64,000 nt of DNA from Halicephalobus mephisto (taxonomy: Eukaryota > Nematoda > Chromadorea > Rhabditida > Panagrolaimidae), in the NCBI GenBank assembly GCA_009193035.1, contig SWDT01000002.1, positions 310,001-374,000 of the forward strand. The letters are read 5' to 3'. The translations under genes were made by a program, and so were the position numbers. The stretch's first letter is position 1. Each line of letters starts with the position of its first letter. Shown piece by piece: positions 33,458 to 45,485 of this stretch. Below the pieces are notes generated by a model. That model did no database searches, was not told the origin of the DNA, and saw only the letters and a list, made by a program, of their open reading frames with translations.

Positions 33458-35375
33458 ATGAGTACTCGAGACTATGGGAAAAATCGAGAATCTTCTTTTT
33501 TAAAAAGTTTTTATTCCAGTGATAGAGATGCGAAAATCAAAGGTAGTTTTTATGTTTATTTTTATATATAATAATTGAATTCAGATCACAAATATAGGTC
33601 CTCTCATGGAGACAAGAAATCGAGGAGAAGCAGGTCTCGCGAACGACACCGGCACAGGAGGCACTCCAGGTCCGTGGAACGCGAATCGAAAAATAAAAAA
33701 AGAAGCCGTTCTGCTTCTGTTTCGTCTGAACGAAAACGATCACGTAAGGTTTTATTTTCATACAAAATTCATAGATTACTTTCAGACCGAGATTCTCACG
33801 AGAAGCCAACTCGTTATGAAGACGAGAGACGATCAAAACACAAAAATGACAGATCACCAAAGCGGGAAGATCGTCGTTCAAGTAGTCGTAAGAACTATGA
33901 AGAGGTCAAAAACCCGATGGGACAACCAGACAAGTTCCTGAATGATGTTGTTCCGAAAATTGCCGACAGAGAAGCAAGTTTAATTCAAAATTGCCAGAGT
34001 GCCCTAACCGATGTCACTGTAGATTCCGTCCAGACAAATATTCAGAAAGCAGAACGGCGTAAATCTCGTTGGAGTACGATCAAGGAATTCGTCCCAGGAT
34101 TACCGACAATTTTGCCCAGCGGTTTGGACGATAAACAGACTCAGATTTATCTCCGTAAGTTTTTATTAATTTTTGCACTGATTTGTTTTTTCAGTGACGA
34201 TCGAAGTGGAAGAAATTACTCGGAAATTACGGTTAAACATGTTTACCTCAGCTACTGGCGAAAGAAGCCCGTCTCCGGAGCCTGTCTATGACAACACTGG
34301 CAAACGCTTGAATACTCGTGAAGTCCGCAAGAAACAAGAACTAGAACAACGACGTCACGAAAAAATCACCCAATTGAAAATGCTGAATCCTGATTACAAG
34401 CCCCCGGCTGATTACAGACCCCCGAATGTCCGATTACACGAGAAAGTGTGGATACCCCAAGACGACCATCCTGAAATCAACTTTGTCGGATTGCTTATTG
34501 GACCTCGTGGAAATACATTAAGAGCACTTGAACAGGAAACTGGTGCCAAGATTATCATCCGTGGAAAGGGATCCATCAAAGAAGGCAAAATTCGAAGAGA
34601 AGGACCGATGCCAGGTGAGAACGAGCCGTTACATGCTTACGTCACCGGAACGGACACGACTGTGATCCAGAAAGCATCCGATAAGGTAAGCACGACGTTA
34701 TTAAACTTCTTTTATTTCTTACTAATTCAGATTCAACATATTATTGAAGAAGCTCTCAACAGACCGGATGCTAACTCTTTGAGACAAAACCAACTTCGAG
34801 AACTCGCTATTTTAAACGGCACTTTACGGGCAGAGGATATATTGGGAGGGATTAGATGCACTAATTGTGGAAGCGATCAGCACAAAACATACGAATGCCT
34901 TGAGCAAATTAATATTACGGCGAATATTATTTGTTCTGCCTGTGGAGCTGCTGGACATATCGCTCGGGATTGTTTGGCTCCGAAAGTGGGCTATCAAGCG
35001 ATGAATAATGAAGAACTCGACAATGAGGTTTGTTTTTTATATCAATTTGACCGGAATTTTATGTGAGAATGTTTTCAGTACTCTGCTTTGATGTCGGAAA
35101 TTGCCGAAGTAGAAAATGGCGGTCAGAAACATCAGCAACGAGCTTCTACTCCGTTCAAATTACCTCCACCGCAATTCAACTTTCAATATAATCCACCTCC
35201 TGTCCATCAGTTTGCCAATACTGGAAACCAATTTTCTGTTAGTGAACTGATTTTTCACTTTCCACCTCATGGCTGGGTAGATGGACAGATTTATCCAGAA
35301 GTGAATAATGGAGGTTTTCCTTTTGGTTTTTGGCCTCCTCCACCCCCACCTCCACCATCAAAGCCAGAAGAATGA
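33458..35375 (+). CDS. sfa-1: Splicing factor 1 (branch-point binding protein)
   Basis: Six exons: 33458-33542, 33585-33743, 33786-34154, 34195-34685, 34731-35027, 35079-35375; 565 residues. The N terminus is RS/RH-rich. A U2AF-ligand motif (RRKSRWS) lies near 172-178 and the conserved SPSP motif at about 229-232. The KH/QUA2 domain includes the GPRG loop at about 307-310 (INFVGLLIGPRGNTL) and LRELAILNGTLR. Two CCHC zinc knuckles follow near 411-424 and 437-450 (CSACGAAGHIARDC). The C terminus is Pro-rich, ending in a run of eight prolines. SF1 recognises the intron branch point with U2AF in early spliceosomes. All expected parts are intact. A possible alternative 3' exon lies at 35453-35581. 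Confidence 0.95.
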
Positions 35376-35452
35376 AATTTCCATTGTTATTTGGTTAAAT
35401 TTGTTGTTTTTATTAATATCGTTCGTCTAATTACCACATGTTGTTTTTCCAG

Positions 35453-35581
35453 ATAGTTGACGAAAATAATTTTTTGAGAGTGGAAGTACTCTCAGAGGGT
35501 GTCCTCGCTCAACCAATAGTCTTATCATTGGGAGCTTATCGACTGCCACCGCCGTACCTTCCTGTTCTGGTCATCGATTGA
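35453..35581 (+). other. Possible alternative 3' exon of SF1
   Basis: A strong TTTTTCCAG acceptor at 35452 opens 42 codons and a stop that read as plausible protein (VEVLSEGVLAQPIVLSLGAY). It could be joined in frame to a GTTAGT donor inside SF1 exon 6 (near 35238), replacing the Pro-rich end. It could also be noncoding. I cannot tie it to any other gene. Confidence 0.3.
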
Positions 35582-35651
35582 CCGTTTATATTTTGATTTT
35601 TTTACAATGTTCAATTCAGAAGTGAGGTTTTTATTTTAAAATTAATTTTAT

Positions 35652-38600
35652 ATGTTTTTTTATGTCACTAAAGTTAATCCAATTATTAAAAAAGATTTAC
35701 TTTTTAAAATTCTTGTTATTGGTGATGTGTCAACAGGAAAGTCTTCTGTCATCAGGAGATATGTTCACCATATATTTGAGCAGCATTATAAAGCTACTGT
35801 AAGTTTTAATTTCTCGAAATTAATCATTTAATTTTCAAATTAATGTTTTAATTTTTTAAAATTGATATATATTTAACTTTTTTAATTTATATATAATTTT
35901 TTTAAAATTAATATATATTTTACTTTTTTAAATTTATATATATTTTACTTTTTTAAAGTTAATATATATATTTTATTTTTTTTAAATTTATCTATATTTT
36001 ACTTTTTTTAATTTATGTGTAATTTAATTTTTAAAATTGATATATAACTTACCTTTTTTAAAATTGATATATAACTTACCTTTTTTAAATTAATATCTAA
36101 GTCTTGTAATTGTATAATTCTAGATCGGAGTGGATTTCGCAACGAAAATCATCACATGGAACGATAATCGACTTATTCGACTGCAATTTTGGGATATTTC
36201 AGGTTGGTTTTTATTTTTTAACAATTATTATGAGACAACAAAAATTTATTTTACATTTCTGATCGGCCGGTGAATGGTTGTGTGATTTGAGTCTGAGTCC
36301 CTGTATGTAGTCTTCCACTCCTTACTGAATTGTTTTTACTGCCATAAACATTCAATGGAGAAGAGGATAGTCTGGGTATTCCTTGAGGTTCTCCGGGACT
36401 CATGGACATTGTTCTAGAGTATCCATAATATCCAGTGTCGATGTTATAAGGTTGGCCATAGTATCTTCTTGAAGTCTGATAGAAATAAGGATTTTCGTCT
36501 GCTGACCAGTAAACAGTCTGTTCTTCCATAGGTTGAATGGCCGTTGCTCTAGGGCTTGAAGCCACAGTATTGAACGATTCCTCAAGGGGCATCACAGCTG
36601 TAGATTCACTCGCTGCATTCCTGTGATGGAGAAGGTATGAAGATCTGCAATAATATTATCGTAAGAATCCAAAATTACTTTTTATGAAATTTCGGGGGTT
36701 TTTGATTTTTAGTATTGTCTTCAAAATCACACTATTGTAAAAATTCAAAATTATCTCAATATGAATTTCTAGAACTTTCGAGACAAAAGTAGCTTATAAC
36801 AGTTGTTTAGCAATCTTACACGATTTCGTAATCCATGTTCTGGGAATATACTCTTCCCGGGTGAATCTGGAAACTTGTGGATTAAGGTTATAGGATATAC
36901 AAGCTTTGGTCATTCTTAAGGTTAGTTGTTACAAGTTATCGATCATAATCCACACTACAACAGTCCCCCGGAAGATGTTTGTTAAGTTAAAACCAAACGA
37001 TAAACAAACCTTAAGGCACTTATCACACTGGAAAATGTGGCAATAATGCAGGCTAGAGCGCTTGCAGCGGCTAGAATCAAAGCAATTTCCAAAATCGTGT
37101 TTTGGTTTGGATTTGTTCTTAAAATATCGTCGGCTCCAAGTAGTACTTGAAGGTAATAGACATTAGTGATTGTACTGTTGATCACGAACGTAGCCAGAGC
37201 TGCGACAATTATCTGCAATAAGGTCGCTGGAAGAAGGAGTTTAGGATAAATCCCACAGAGAATCTAAAATTTCGAAATTATTTATTATTTATGTTATTAT
37301 TTACCTGAATAATGAAAGCAGCAATAGCAACAGGACCGTTAGCTAATCTGTAATATGGTACTTCCATAGGGGCTTCGGAGTACCTCCATTTTCCTAGTTC
37401 GAAAACGACATAACAACCAGTCATGACAATTCCGTAAAATAATGTTCCAAGTGAGAAAATTGCATGAACACTGTTAGAACCGGATTGAGGGGTTTGCATT
37501 TTAGTTATTACTTTGCCATATAAAATTGCTCCAGTGAAAGCGGTACATGCTTCGAGAAATTGGACTCCGCATTGACAGCAGTTTAGGACGATTCTTCCGG
37601 TGTATGTGTCTCCTCCTTGTTGTTTGTAATCTTCGAAAGTAAAAGACTGGTAAATTAGATTGATTGAAACGAATGCTTTCTCTACAGCAATGGCAAGACT
37701 GATTGTGTTGAGAATGAATTTAGTTGTTGTCATGATGGAAAGATTTGAAGAGCCTATGATACCTGTGGCGAAGAATAGAACTGCTTGCCAGAGTAAATCT
37801 CCTCCGATGAAATCACCATTCCAAGGTAGATTACAAAGACCAAGAAGAACGAGAGCCATTAGACAGGCAGTCCAGAAACAGTGGAGAACCATGAGATAAC
37901 GGCCTTGAAGTCGGAGTTCTGTTGGGATCTTTTTGACAAAGGAAAATGCGTCTCTTCTGACACAACAACCAGCAAGAACAGCTGTGTATAGGGACAGGAT
38001 GAAAAGTAGTGGAAATACACCAAGAAGAACTCCGTGAACTATTACGATTATGTACTTTGGAGCTTCGGATGACGATAAAGAAGGTTCTAAAATTGATAAG
38101 TTTGAAATTTGGGATCTAGAAGTGAACTTACCGTTGAGATTGTTGACAGTTCTGTAGTATCGGATATCGTTTTTGTAGAAAGGGTACATTCCGTTGTCTA
38201 CTGCTTTGAGTGTCCAAACGGCAGCAATGACGCTGAGAGCGATGCTTACTTTCAGATTGAGGATACTGTGACCTTTTCCGAAAACTGCATAAAGATCAAC
38301 AATGGCACTAGCTGTGGTTAACATGGCTGCAATGTGATCTAAAGCGATTTTTATGTAGTTGTCCTTTCCGCCGACGAGCTCATGTTCGTACTCTAGGAAT
38401 GCGGCTAATCCTAGAGTACCTAAGGATAAAACTAATTTGATTACGGCAATAGTTGTTAAATGAGTCATATTGTACTTTAATTCGAGTTCTTGTTCTCTGT
38501 CTACAGTAAGCCAACTCGGTGGATTGTCTACAGAGACAAGTTTGTCCAGAATAATAACGGCAATCATGGAAGTCAAGGCTGTGACAGCAGCTACTCCGAT

Positions 38601-41600
38601 CATCACGGATGAGATCACGATTTTTCCCACGTGATTTGCTATGTCATCTCCGTATTCTTGTTGAAATCCTTGGACATTTTGGAGCTTGAGTAATTGACGA
38701 TAAGTGTCAACAATCTAGAAAAATTTATAAAATTAGGATTGATATATGGAACTTACTCTGTAAGTTGTGAACCCGTAAAATATAGCAGTGCTGACAGCAA
38801 ATATAATTGAGACAATGTACATGGTTTTGGCAACGATACTTCCATGGCTTCTGGAGACACAATAAAATCCAATACCACCGGCGAGAATGTGGAAGAAATT
38901 CAAAAGACGTAGATCGATGTCACGGTAATTGTCTAAACCGACACGGGAAAACTGGCTTCCTGCGAGACCCACTGCCGCTAACCCCAGCACCACTAGGATT
39001 AGGTTACAGCCCTGAAATGGAGGTAATTAGGTGGAATAATATTTTTACGAAAAATAGAAATGAGTTGTCTCAGGAAATGATCTCAATGCGATTTTGGGAT
39101 TTTTAGGAAAGTTTGTAATTTCGGTTTCATATATGGATTTCGGGTTTTCAGTAAATTTCCGACAACTTAGTGCAATTTCTATTCGATTTTGAAGATATCT
39201 ATAATGTTTGAGGATATTCTGGACACTTGGAATGGATTTTAAGAATTTGGGAAAGTCATAAAAAACTCGAAAATTTCATAAAATGTTTTATATTTTATTG
39301 AATTTTTGAAAGATCTTGGAATTTTTACTAGATTTTGAATACTTCTATGATTTTCTAAGAGATTTTAAGAAATTCTAATAATTTTGGAAGGTTTTGTGAA
39401 TTTTACTATCTAGGAGAATTCTGGTTTTGTGATGTGAAATTTAAACCTTACCTGGATCTGGCAACTGTAGGCGATCGTCGTGCTCATGATTGTGAAATAA
39501 TATTCGGCATCAACCAGCGGAGTTCATAATCACAGATTACACCGTAATAACCGTCTGAAATGTGGATAGGGATTTTTTTGTAAACAAAGGACACGCTTAA
39601 GCTATCGAACTACAAGTCTAGTAAGCGCCTCAGGGGATCTGCAAATATAAAGCGTTATCAAACATAGGTCTCATTTCTGCTCTGGTCTTGAATTCGTTAA
39701 AGCATCGGAGAAGATTTCTGGACTAGTTTTCCGTTCTAAGGACAAGAGTCTCGAGGACCCCTCAGGCAATGACGCGACTGAGGAGTACGTTGATCGAACA
39801 GCAGGGAAAAGGAATTTCTATAAACAACAAACAACGTAGGATTAGAGATTTGATCAGAGGATTTTATAAAATTGAAATGACAGGGATTAGTACAGATATC
39901 ATGGAAAATTTTGTTTTTAAAATTTTTTAAAAGTTTTAAAATATAAAAAATTGAAAAATATGGAAATTTCGGAGATTCTTTTTAAAATAATTTCGCAAAA
40001 ATTTCATTTTGGGATCTATGAAGGTGGAATTCGATGAGAATTGTTAAAATATAAGGTGTAATTTTGAAATTTTTGAAGATTTTATGAAAATTTTAGTTTT
40101 ACAAAAGTTCATTGGAGATTTTGAAGCTTTGTAGGATCTGGCGGGATTTTTTAGAAATTTTAAAAAACACCAAAATATTCTAAAAGTTTGAAAAATCGAG
40201 AAATTTTAAAAAGAATGATTTATTGGATTTTTAAAAAACGTTTTTAACATTTATTTTTAGATTTAGAAAACAATCTAAAAATTGATTTTGTGACATATTT
40301 GTTTTTTTACAATGGAACTGAAAAGCGATTTTTCATCGAGACAATTTCTCAATAAACTTCAATTTTTTGATTTTTACAATAGAGTGGATTTTTCGCTGAA
40401 TTAACGGTATCAATTACTCCCCGTCAAATCTATAGGTTAAAAAAATATCGAAGTTTAGGATGAATGTTTATCCAAGAAAGAAAAGAAATAAAAGTAGTTT
40501 CAAGGATTAAAGCACAGGAGAGGCCACTTGTTTTTATAAGAAGACAAAAGTGGTCCGGCGGAAATCCAAGAACTTCTCCGATGAAGATTTTTGGATTTAT
40601 TTCTCAATTTAATTTGGACAAAAAAATGAAACAAGATCCTTTTTCATAAACACTATCAAAAAATCGACAGTGTCCACTTTAATTGTGAAGCCTCTGTCAA
40701 CCATTGTAATCCAAATCTGTTTCGGATTTGCACTTGTCACGAAAGAAAAAACACGATCACGCAATTTTTTATAAATATGGATTCGCCATTGCGAAGGAAT
40801 TGTTAATCTTAATCCCCCCCGAGGGCTCAAATATCGAAAAAGGAATATTGGACAAGGATCGAACTTGGTTGTATTTTTGACACTTGGAAACTGGTTTTAA
40901 ACGATAGGAAATGTATTGAGGAAAGATCAATATAGTGGATTTCACAATAATCCCAAAATCCATGCAGAAAATTTTTGTAGTTTTATGATCAATTTTTGGA
41001 CATGAATTTTATCGAAATATGTAATCAAGAGGGTTACTGTAGAAACAATTTTTAATCGAAATTGAAAAATATATTTTAAAAATCAATGAGTTTTTGTTTA
41101 AAAATCAAGTTTTTATTTAAAAATACACTGAAAATTAAGTTTTTGTTTAAAAGTATGCTTTAAAAATTAAGTTTTTGTTTAAAAATACACTAAAAATTAA
41201 GTTTTTATTTAAAAGTATACTTTAAAAATTAAATTTTTGCTTAAAAATACACTAAAAATCAAGTTTTTATTTAAAAGTATACTTTAAAAATCAAGTTTTT
41301 GTTTAAAAATAGATGTTTGTTACTAAATTTTAGAAACATCTCTCGACGCGAATTTCGAGAACTTTCTAATTGAGACCGTGAAGTAGAAAATTTCGATGTT
41401 TACGGACTTCTAAAGTGGTTGGAACCATAATGTTAAAAAACAGAAATGCGACGAAATTTCGGAAAATTATTGCAAAAAAATTATGAAATTTAATTTTAGA
41501 ATTTTAGAAATTAGATTATTTTTAAAAATATTTAAAAATGATCTCAATGAGGGCTTTTCGAACTTTGTTATGGTCGAAAATTATAGTTTATTTTCAACAT

Positions 41601-43749
41601 GGTTTTTTAATATTTCGAAAATCACAAAAAATCCAAAAATAGAAATAAGTCTTCAAAATTCAGAAAATACCTCAATAATTCCTAATTTTCCAGTTAAGAT
41701 CGAAAATAGTGGTTTATTTTTAGTGTAATTTTTTTAAAGTTCAAAAAATACAAAAATAGAAATTGTTTTTTTAATTTGAAAAAAAAATTCAATACGAAAT
41801 GAATTTTAAATTTTCAATTAAAATAAAAAATATAATTTTATTTTATATTTTGTAATATCTTATAAGCATACAGTGTACTTTGGGGAAGTCCAGAATGCAA
41901 TTGATTTTCTAAAATCCCACCTAAAGATCAGATCGTAAGGAAACTTTTCGAAGACAAGCGAATTTTTCCAAACAAATCCAAAATTAGAGAGCTTTGAAAA
42001 TTGTTTAATGAAAATTTTGAAAGATTATGCAATATTTAGCTACTGTTTGTGGTCAAAGACGAATCCGAAAGTGTCAAACGTCGAAAAGTGTCTTTCGAGG
42101 TCCTTGAAAGAAGTGTAATTTCCCAAAACAGCGAATATAGAAACAAATGTTGACTTGGTCTTCGTTGATTGAAACAACGATTTTCGCGAAAAAGATTTAG
42201 TTTTGAAAAAAGGACTAATCCTCGTTAACCAGTCAAGGATGTCGAGAAGAATAATTGAAAACAAAAAAGATGAAATTGATGTAGAAAAATAAATTTATTA
42301 AATTTTGAAATTTTAAACCATGAGAAAAATATTTTTTTTCTTTTGAAATTTTTTAAATCGATGAAGAAAAAAAATACGGCTTACTGCCAGAAAAAGTAGT
42401 ACATTGTTGATTTTGAGTCATTTTTAAAAAAGATCACAACTGGTCCAGAAGACATAAAAAAAATTAAAAATAGATATTTTTGTGGAATTTTCTCGAAAAG
42501 GATTTCCGGAATTTTTGAGGACATTTAAAAGTCGAGATTTCGGATAATAGCTCTTAAAGTGTGCTAGATTTTGGGGAATTTTAAAGTTTTATAAGATTCT
42601 AGAAAACTAGGAGATTTTGCTGGAGACTAGCAGATTTTATAAATATCTATGAAATTCTAACAAGTTCTTTATTACTTTAGAAAGTTGAATCAAACTTGCA
42701 AAAAACCCGAAATTTTTCGTTTGATTCTAGTCTTCTGAAAATTCTCACAGAATCCTAGATGACTTTAGAAGATTTATTGGAGACTAGCAGATTTTATAAA
42801 TATCTATGAAATTCTAGCAAGTTCTTTAATACTTTAGAAGTTTGAATCAGACTTTCAAAAAGTTCGAAATCTTTCATCTGATTCTATATTTTTCTGAAAA
42901 TTCTCACAGAATCCTAGACGACTTCAGAAGCTTCCATTAGTCTAAATTTTTTCAAAAATTTACAAAGATCCCAAATACCTCTAAGACCTTCTGTAAGATC
43001 CTCTAAAATTCAAAACTTTTCACTGGATTCAGAAAGATTTGTAAAATTTCAATGGAATTCTGGTTTTGCAAAAATCGAAAAAATAAGGTAAAAGAATTGA
43101 GGAGAAATTTTGTTTGAATCGACCTGTACCAAACATGTCGATCTCGGCCTTTCCCCAGGGAAAGGAGAACTGGATTGTTGACAAGACGGATTTGGAGGTT
43201 TCGGTGTCCCAAGATGGAGTAAACAAAGCTATGGGTTAAACCGTTGGGGGGTTTTGTAAACAGAGCATCTGCCAAGTTTAATTTCTGATTTCAGGACAAG
43301 ATAGATTCGGGAACATGACTAGAGTCTACTACAAGGACGCTCATGGGGCTCTTATTCTCGCGGATTCTACTAGGAAAGCGACACTTGAAGGAGCGCTCAG
43401 ATGGAAGTCTGATCTCGACAATAAAGTCTGTCTTGCTAACGGTAGACCGGTCCCTGCAGTTCTTCTGGCAAATAAATGCGATCTTGAAAGTCATATTTCT
43501 GATGAAGAACTCACGGAAACAGTTCAAACTCATGGCTTCAAAGGATACTTCAAAGTCTCGGCTAAGGCAGACATTCAGATTGAGGAATCCATCCACTTCC
43601 TTGCAGAACAAGTCATCAGGACTGAAGACGACGGACAATATGGGGCTCCTATCTACCTCAGGGACACCGACACTCGGAGGTTGAGTGCAGCAGCCATGGA
43701 ACCTGAAGAACGTAGGAAATCAGAAAGAAACAAATTCCTCTGTTGTTGA
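35652..43749 (+). CDS. glo-1: Rab32/38-family GTPase (GLO-1-like)
   Basis: Three exons: 35652-35798, 36124-36202, 43295-43749; 226 residues. P-loop GDVSTGKSS at 24-32. Switch I/effector region is YKATIGVDFATK. G3 is WDISGQDRF, where Rab32/38 proteins have Ile instead of the usual Thr. NMTRVYYKDAHGAL is typical Rab32. NKCD and SAK motifs are present. It ends in Cys-Cys for geranylgeranylation. Rab32/38 and C. elegans GLO-1 direct traffic to lysosome-related organelles such as gut granules. Intron 2 is 7,092 nt and contains an entire membrane-protein gene on the opposite strand (36251-39487). Splice phases agree, and the protein is continuous across the long intron (WDIS then GQDRF). It starts 276 nt after the SF1 stop on the same strand. 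Confidence 0.9.
36251..39487 (-). CDS. Unrecognised multi-pass membrane protein, nested in the glo-1 intron
   Basis: Six exons on the minus strand: 39487-39452, 39011-38757, 38714-38132, 38086-37305, 37263-37010, 36644-36251; 767 residues. I count about 11-13 hydrophobic helices over residues ~10-640, apparently repeating three- to four-helix blocks with short loops (such as SSVMIGVAAVTALTSMIAVI and LNTISLAIAVEKAFVSINLI). A ~130-residue polar tail follows, rich in Ser, Tyr, Gly, Gln and Thr, and probably cytosolic. No signal peptide, transporter signature or catalytic motif is recognised. The blocks faintly recall MARVEL/MS4A-like four-helix proteins, but I do not assign it. Intron 3 is 45 nt, a multiple of three with no stop, so its retention would add 15 residues. 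The whole gene lies inside an intron of the Rab gene. Confidence 0.8.
39488..43294. other. Rest of the glo-1 intron: no gene, tandem repeats
   Basis: After the nested gene's start, the remaining ~3.8 kb of glo-1 intron holds unique sequence of moderate GC at 39490-39800 (a likely promoter for the nested gene). A repeat of AAAATACACTAAAAATTAAG and TTTTTATTTAAAAGTATACT lies at 41080-41320. A ~157-bp direct duplication with ACTAGCAGATTTTATAAATA lies near 42625 and 42781. No further coding exons recognised. Confidence 0.5.
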
Positions 43750-43898
43750 ACTGGAATCATTCCGAAATGAACGAAAATTTTCCTGAAAGATTTAACCAGT
43801 TTTTGTTGAAAAGTTCTACTTTTTATAAATTTCACACCAAAGATTGAATTTGCTTTTGCGTTAATAGATTTCGCCATAGATTTGTTGGAATTAATTTC

Positions 43899-44244
43899 TT
43901 AGATGTATTTGGTAGAATCAATGGGAAAAGTAGATGAGGTATTTTCTTCAGCTTTGGTTTCGATGTGGACAAAAACACCGGTTTTGGAAGTTCCAGGAAC
44001 AGCAGTAAAAGAGTTGATATATTGGACTGATTTATCATATTCGGACTTGTTTAATGAATCTTCTGATTTCCGTACTTCTACCTGGAATGTCGAGGTTTCG
44101 ATATATGAAATAATAATAAGAACCTACGTCGTTAGAATCTAATATTGTTGTAGTTCTTCCATCTGACGAGATTGTAGAAAAGTAGGAAAATTTGGCGGAA
44201 GAAAAACCATCGCCTGGAGGATTCCCTACATCTCGGACATTTGA
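43899..44244 (-). CDS. Possible 3' exons of an unrecognised gene
   Basis: Minus-strand exons 44244-44128 and 44081-43899 join across a 46-nt intron (GTAGGTTCTT ... ATTCCAG) with frame preserved, to give about 100 residues ending at a stop. The peptide is polar and Ser/Thr/Asp-rich (SSAKFSYFSTISSDGRTTT, SVQYINSFTAVPGTSKTGVF) and looks disordered. Its upstream acceptor is CAACGTAG at 44245. No family recognised, and the 5' part is unresolved, so this may be a gene fragment or pseudogene. Confidence 0.3.
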
Positions 44245-45477
44245 CTACGTTGATAAATGAACTAAATGAGGAAATTGATGTTTGCTTCCATCTTCGTCTT
44301 ATATTCTTCACAGGAAAACCTCGGACTTCCTGAAAAATCACTTTTATAAAGAATCAAAAGTAACTTTTACCACGAAATTTTAGAATTTTCTAATTTTAGG
44401 ATTGTCGTAACAGAACAAAAAAGAAAGGGCGAGTGGAGACAAAACGAGGTGATTTCGGTATTAATTGCCAGATTTGTTTTTTGTTTCTACAAAGCTCACT
44501 CTCTGCGCGGGAATTCGAAAATTGCACAACCATTCATGGTTTTTCGCTTAATTGCAACGCTCGTTCGAAAAAGGAAACCTATGGCCTAAATTTGAGTGAA
44601 AACGGGTATGAATTCCCGCGCGAGAGTCGAAAAAGCGGGAAAGTCCTTTCAAGTCTGGTGGAACTTGCGTAACCTGATGGAAAATCTGTCTTCTATTCGA
44701 TAAAGACCACGTTTCTTTCCTTGGTTATCTCATGAATCGTCGCGTCAGGGGCATTGGGAATAACTCTCAACCTCGGGTCCAGAAATTGGAGTTTTTAAAA
44801 ATTAACTTTTTCATATATCGACGAACCGTCCAGATTCGGATTTTAGGTTTTGATTTCGTTGTTTTTACTGATGAAATACGGTTATTAGGATCTGATTTCT
44901 GCTGTATCATGGTTTAGTTGGCTTCAAAGAACTGCTTCGATGATGACTTCTGGAGAAACGTGGATATATGGAAGCTCATCCCAAAATCTCATCATTTACG
45001 AAATCCACCTTGATGGAAGTCAGGGTACTTGATCGATTTCTTAAATCCATTGCTTGCTGGATCGCTAACCGGACTCTGGAAGTGATCAACAGCGGAAGCA
45101 CTGGATCAATCGAGCGCGTCGATCAAGAATGAAAAGATCAATTCTTCGTCTTTTGAATTATGTTAATTTTGGATAAAATGGCTTTATATGAGGAAAGATA
45201 GGCATAAGTTACCAAATAAACCAAGAAAATAAAGTCTGTTCCCTGTCCTTGGCCAAATGTCCTAAAACGAATCCTCATCGAACGCTGGTCGAATTCTTTT
45301 TTTGCAGGTACTCCCATTTTTCAGTTATCGACTCTTTTCCTTAGCTCTCCGTGTTTATTATTTCAAAATTCCTCGATTATTTATCTATATCATCGAGGCC
45401 GTTTCAGTTGTCTATTTCGCGATTGTTGAATACATATGTCATTGTGGTGCTTATATGAGGATTTAGTAATTCGAGGG

Positions 45478-45483
45478 TTTCAG
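45478..45483 (+). promoter_or_regulatory. Trans-splice acceptor (TTTCAG) before the FXR ATG
   Basis: TTTCAG ends 2 nt before the ATG at 45486, with no donor of an upstream exon apparent. This is the usual arrangement for spliced-leader addition in nematodes. Confidence 0.5.
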
Positions 45484-45485
45484 CT

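Larger units (their letters stand above)
43750..45485. other. Intergenic, possible unrecognised minus-strand gene
   Basis: Between the Rab and FXR genes. Two well-spliced coding-like minus-strand exons lie at 44244-44128 and 44081-43899. Further coding-like stretches occur at about 45321-45220 (ATG, MGVPAKKEFDQRSMRIRFR), 45085-44985 and 44895-44825. I could not join all of them in frame. One GCGCGGGAATTC element is at 44427-44522. Bases 45330-45470 are likely the FXR promoter. Confidence 0.35.

Noticed and set aside
43903..44142. 79-codon plus-strand frame starting after TTTCTTAG
   Set aside because: It opposes better minus-strand exons that splice in frame across a typical 46-nt intron; no similarity seen.
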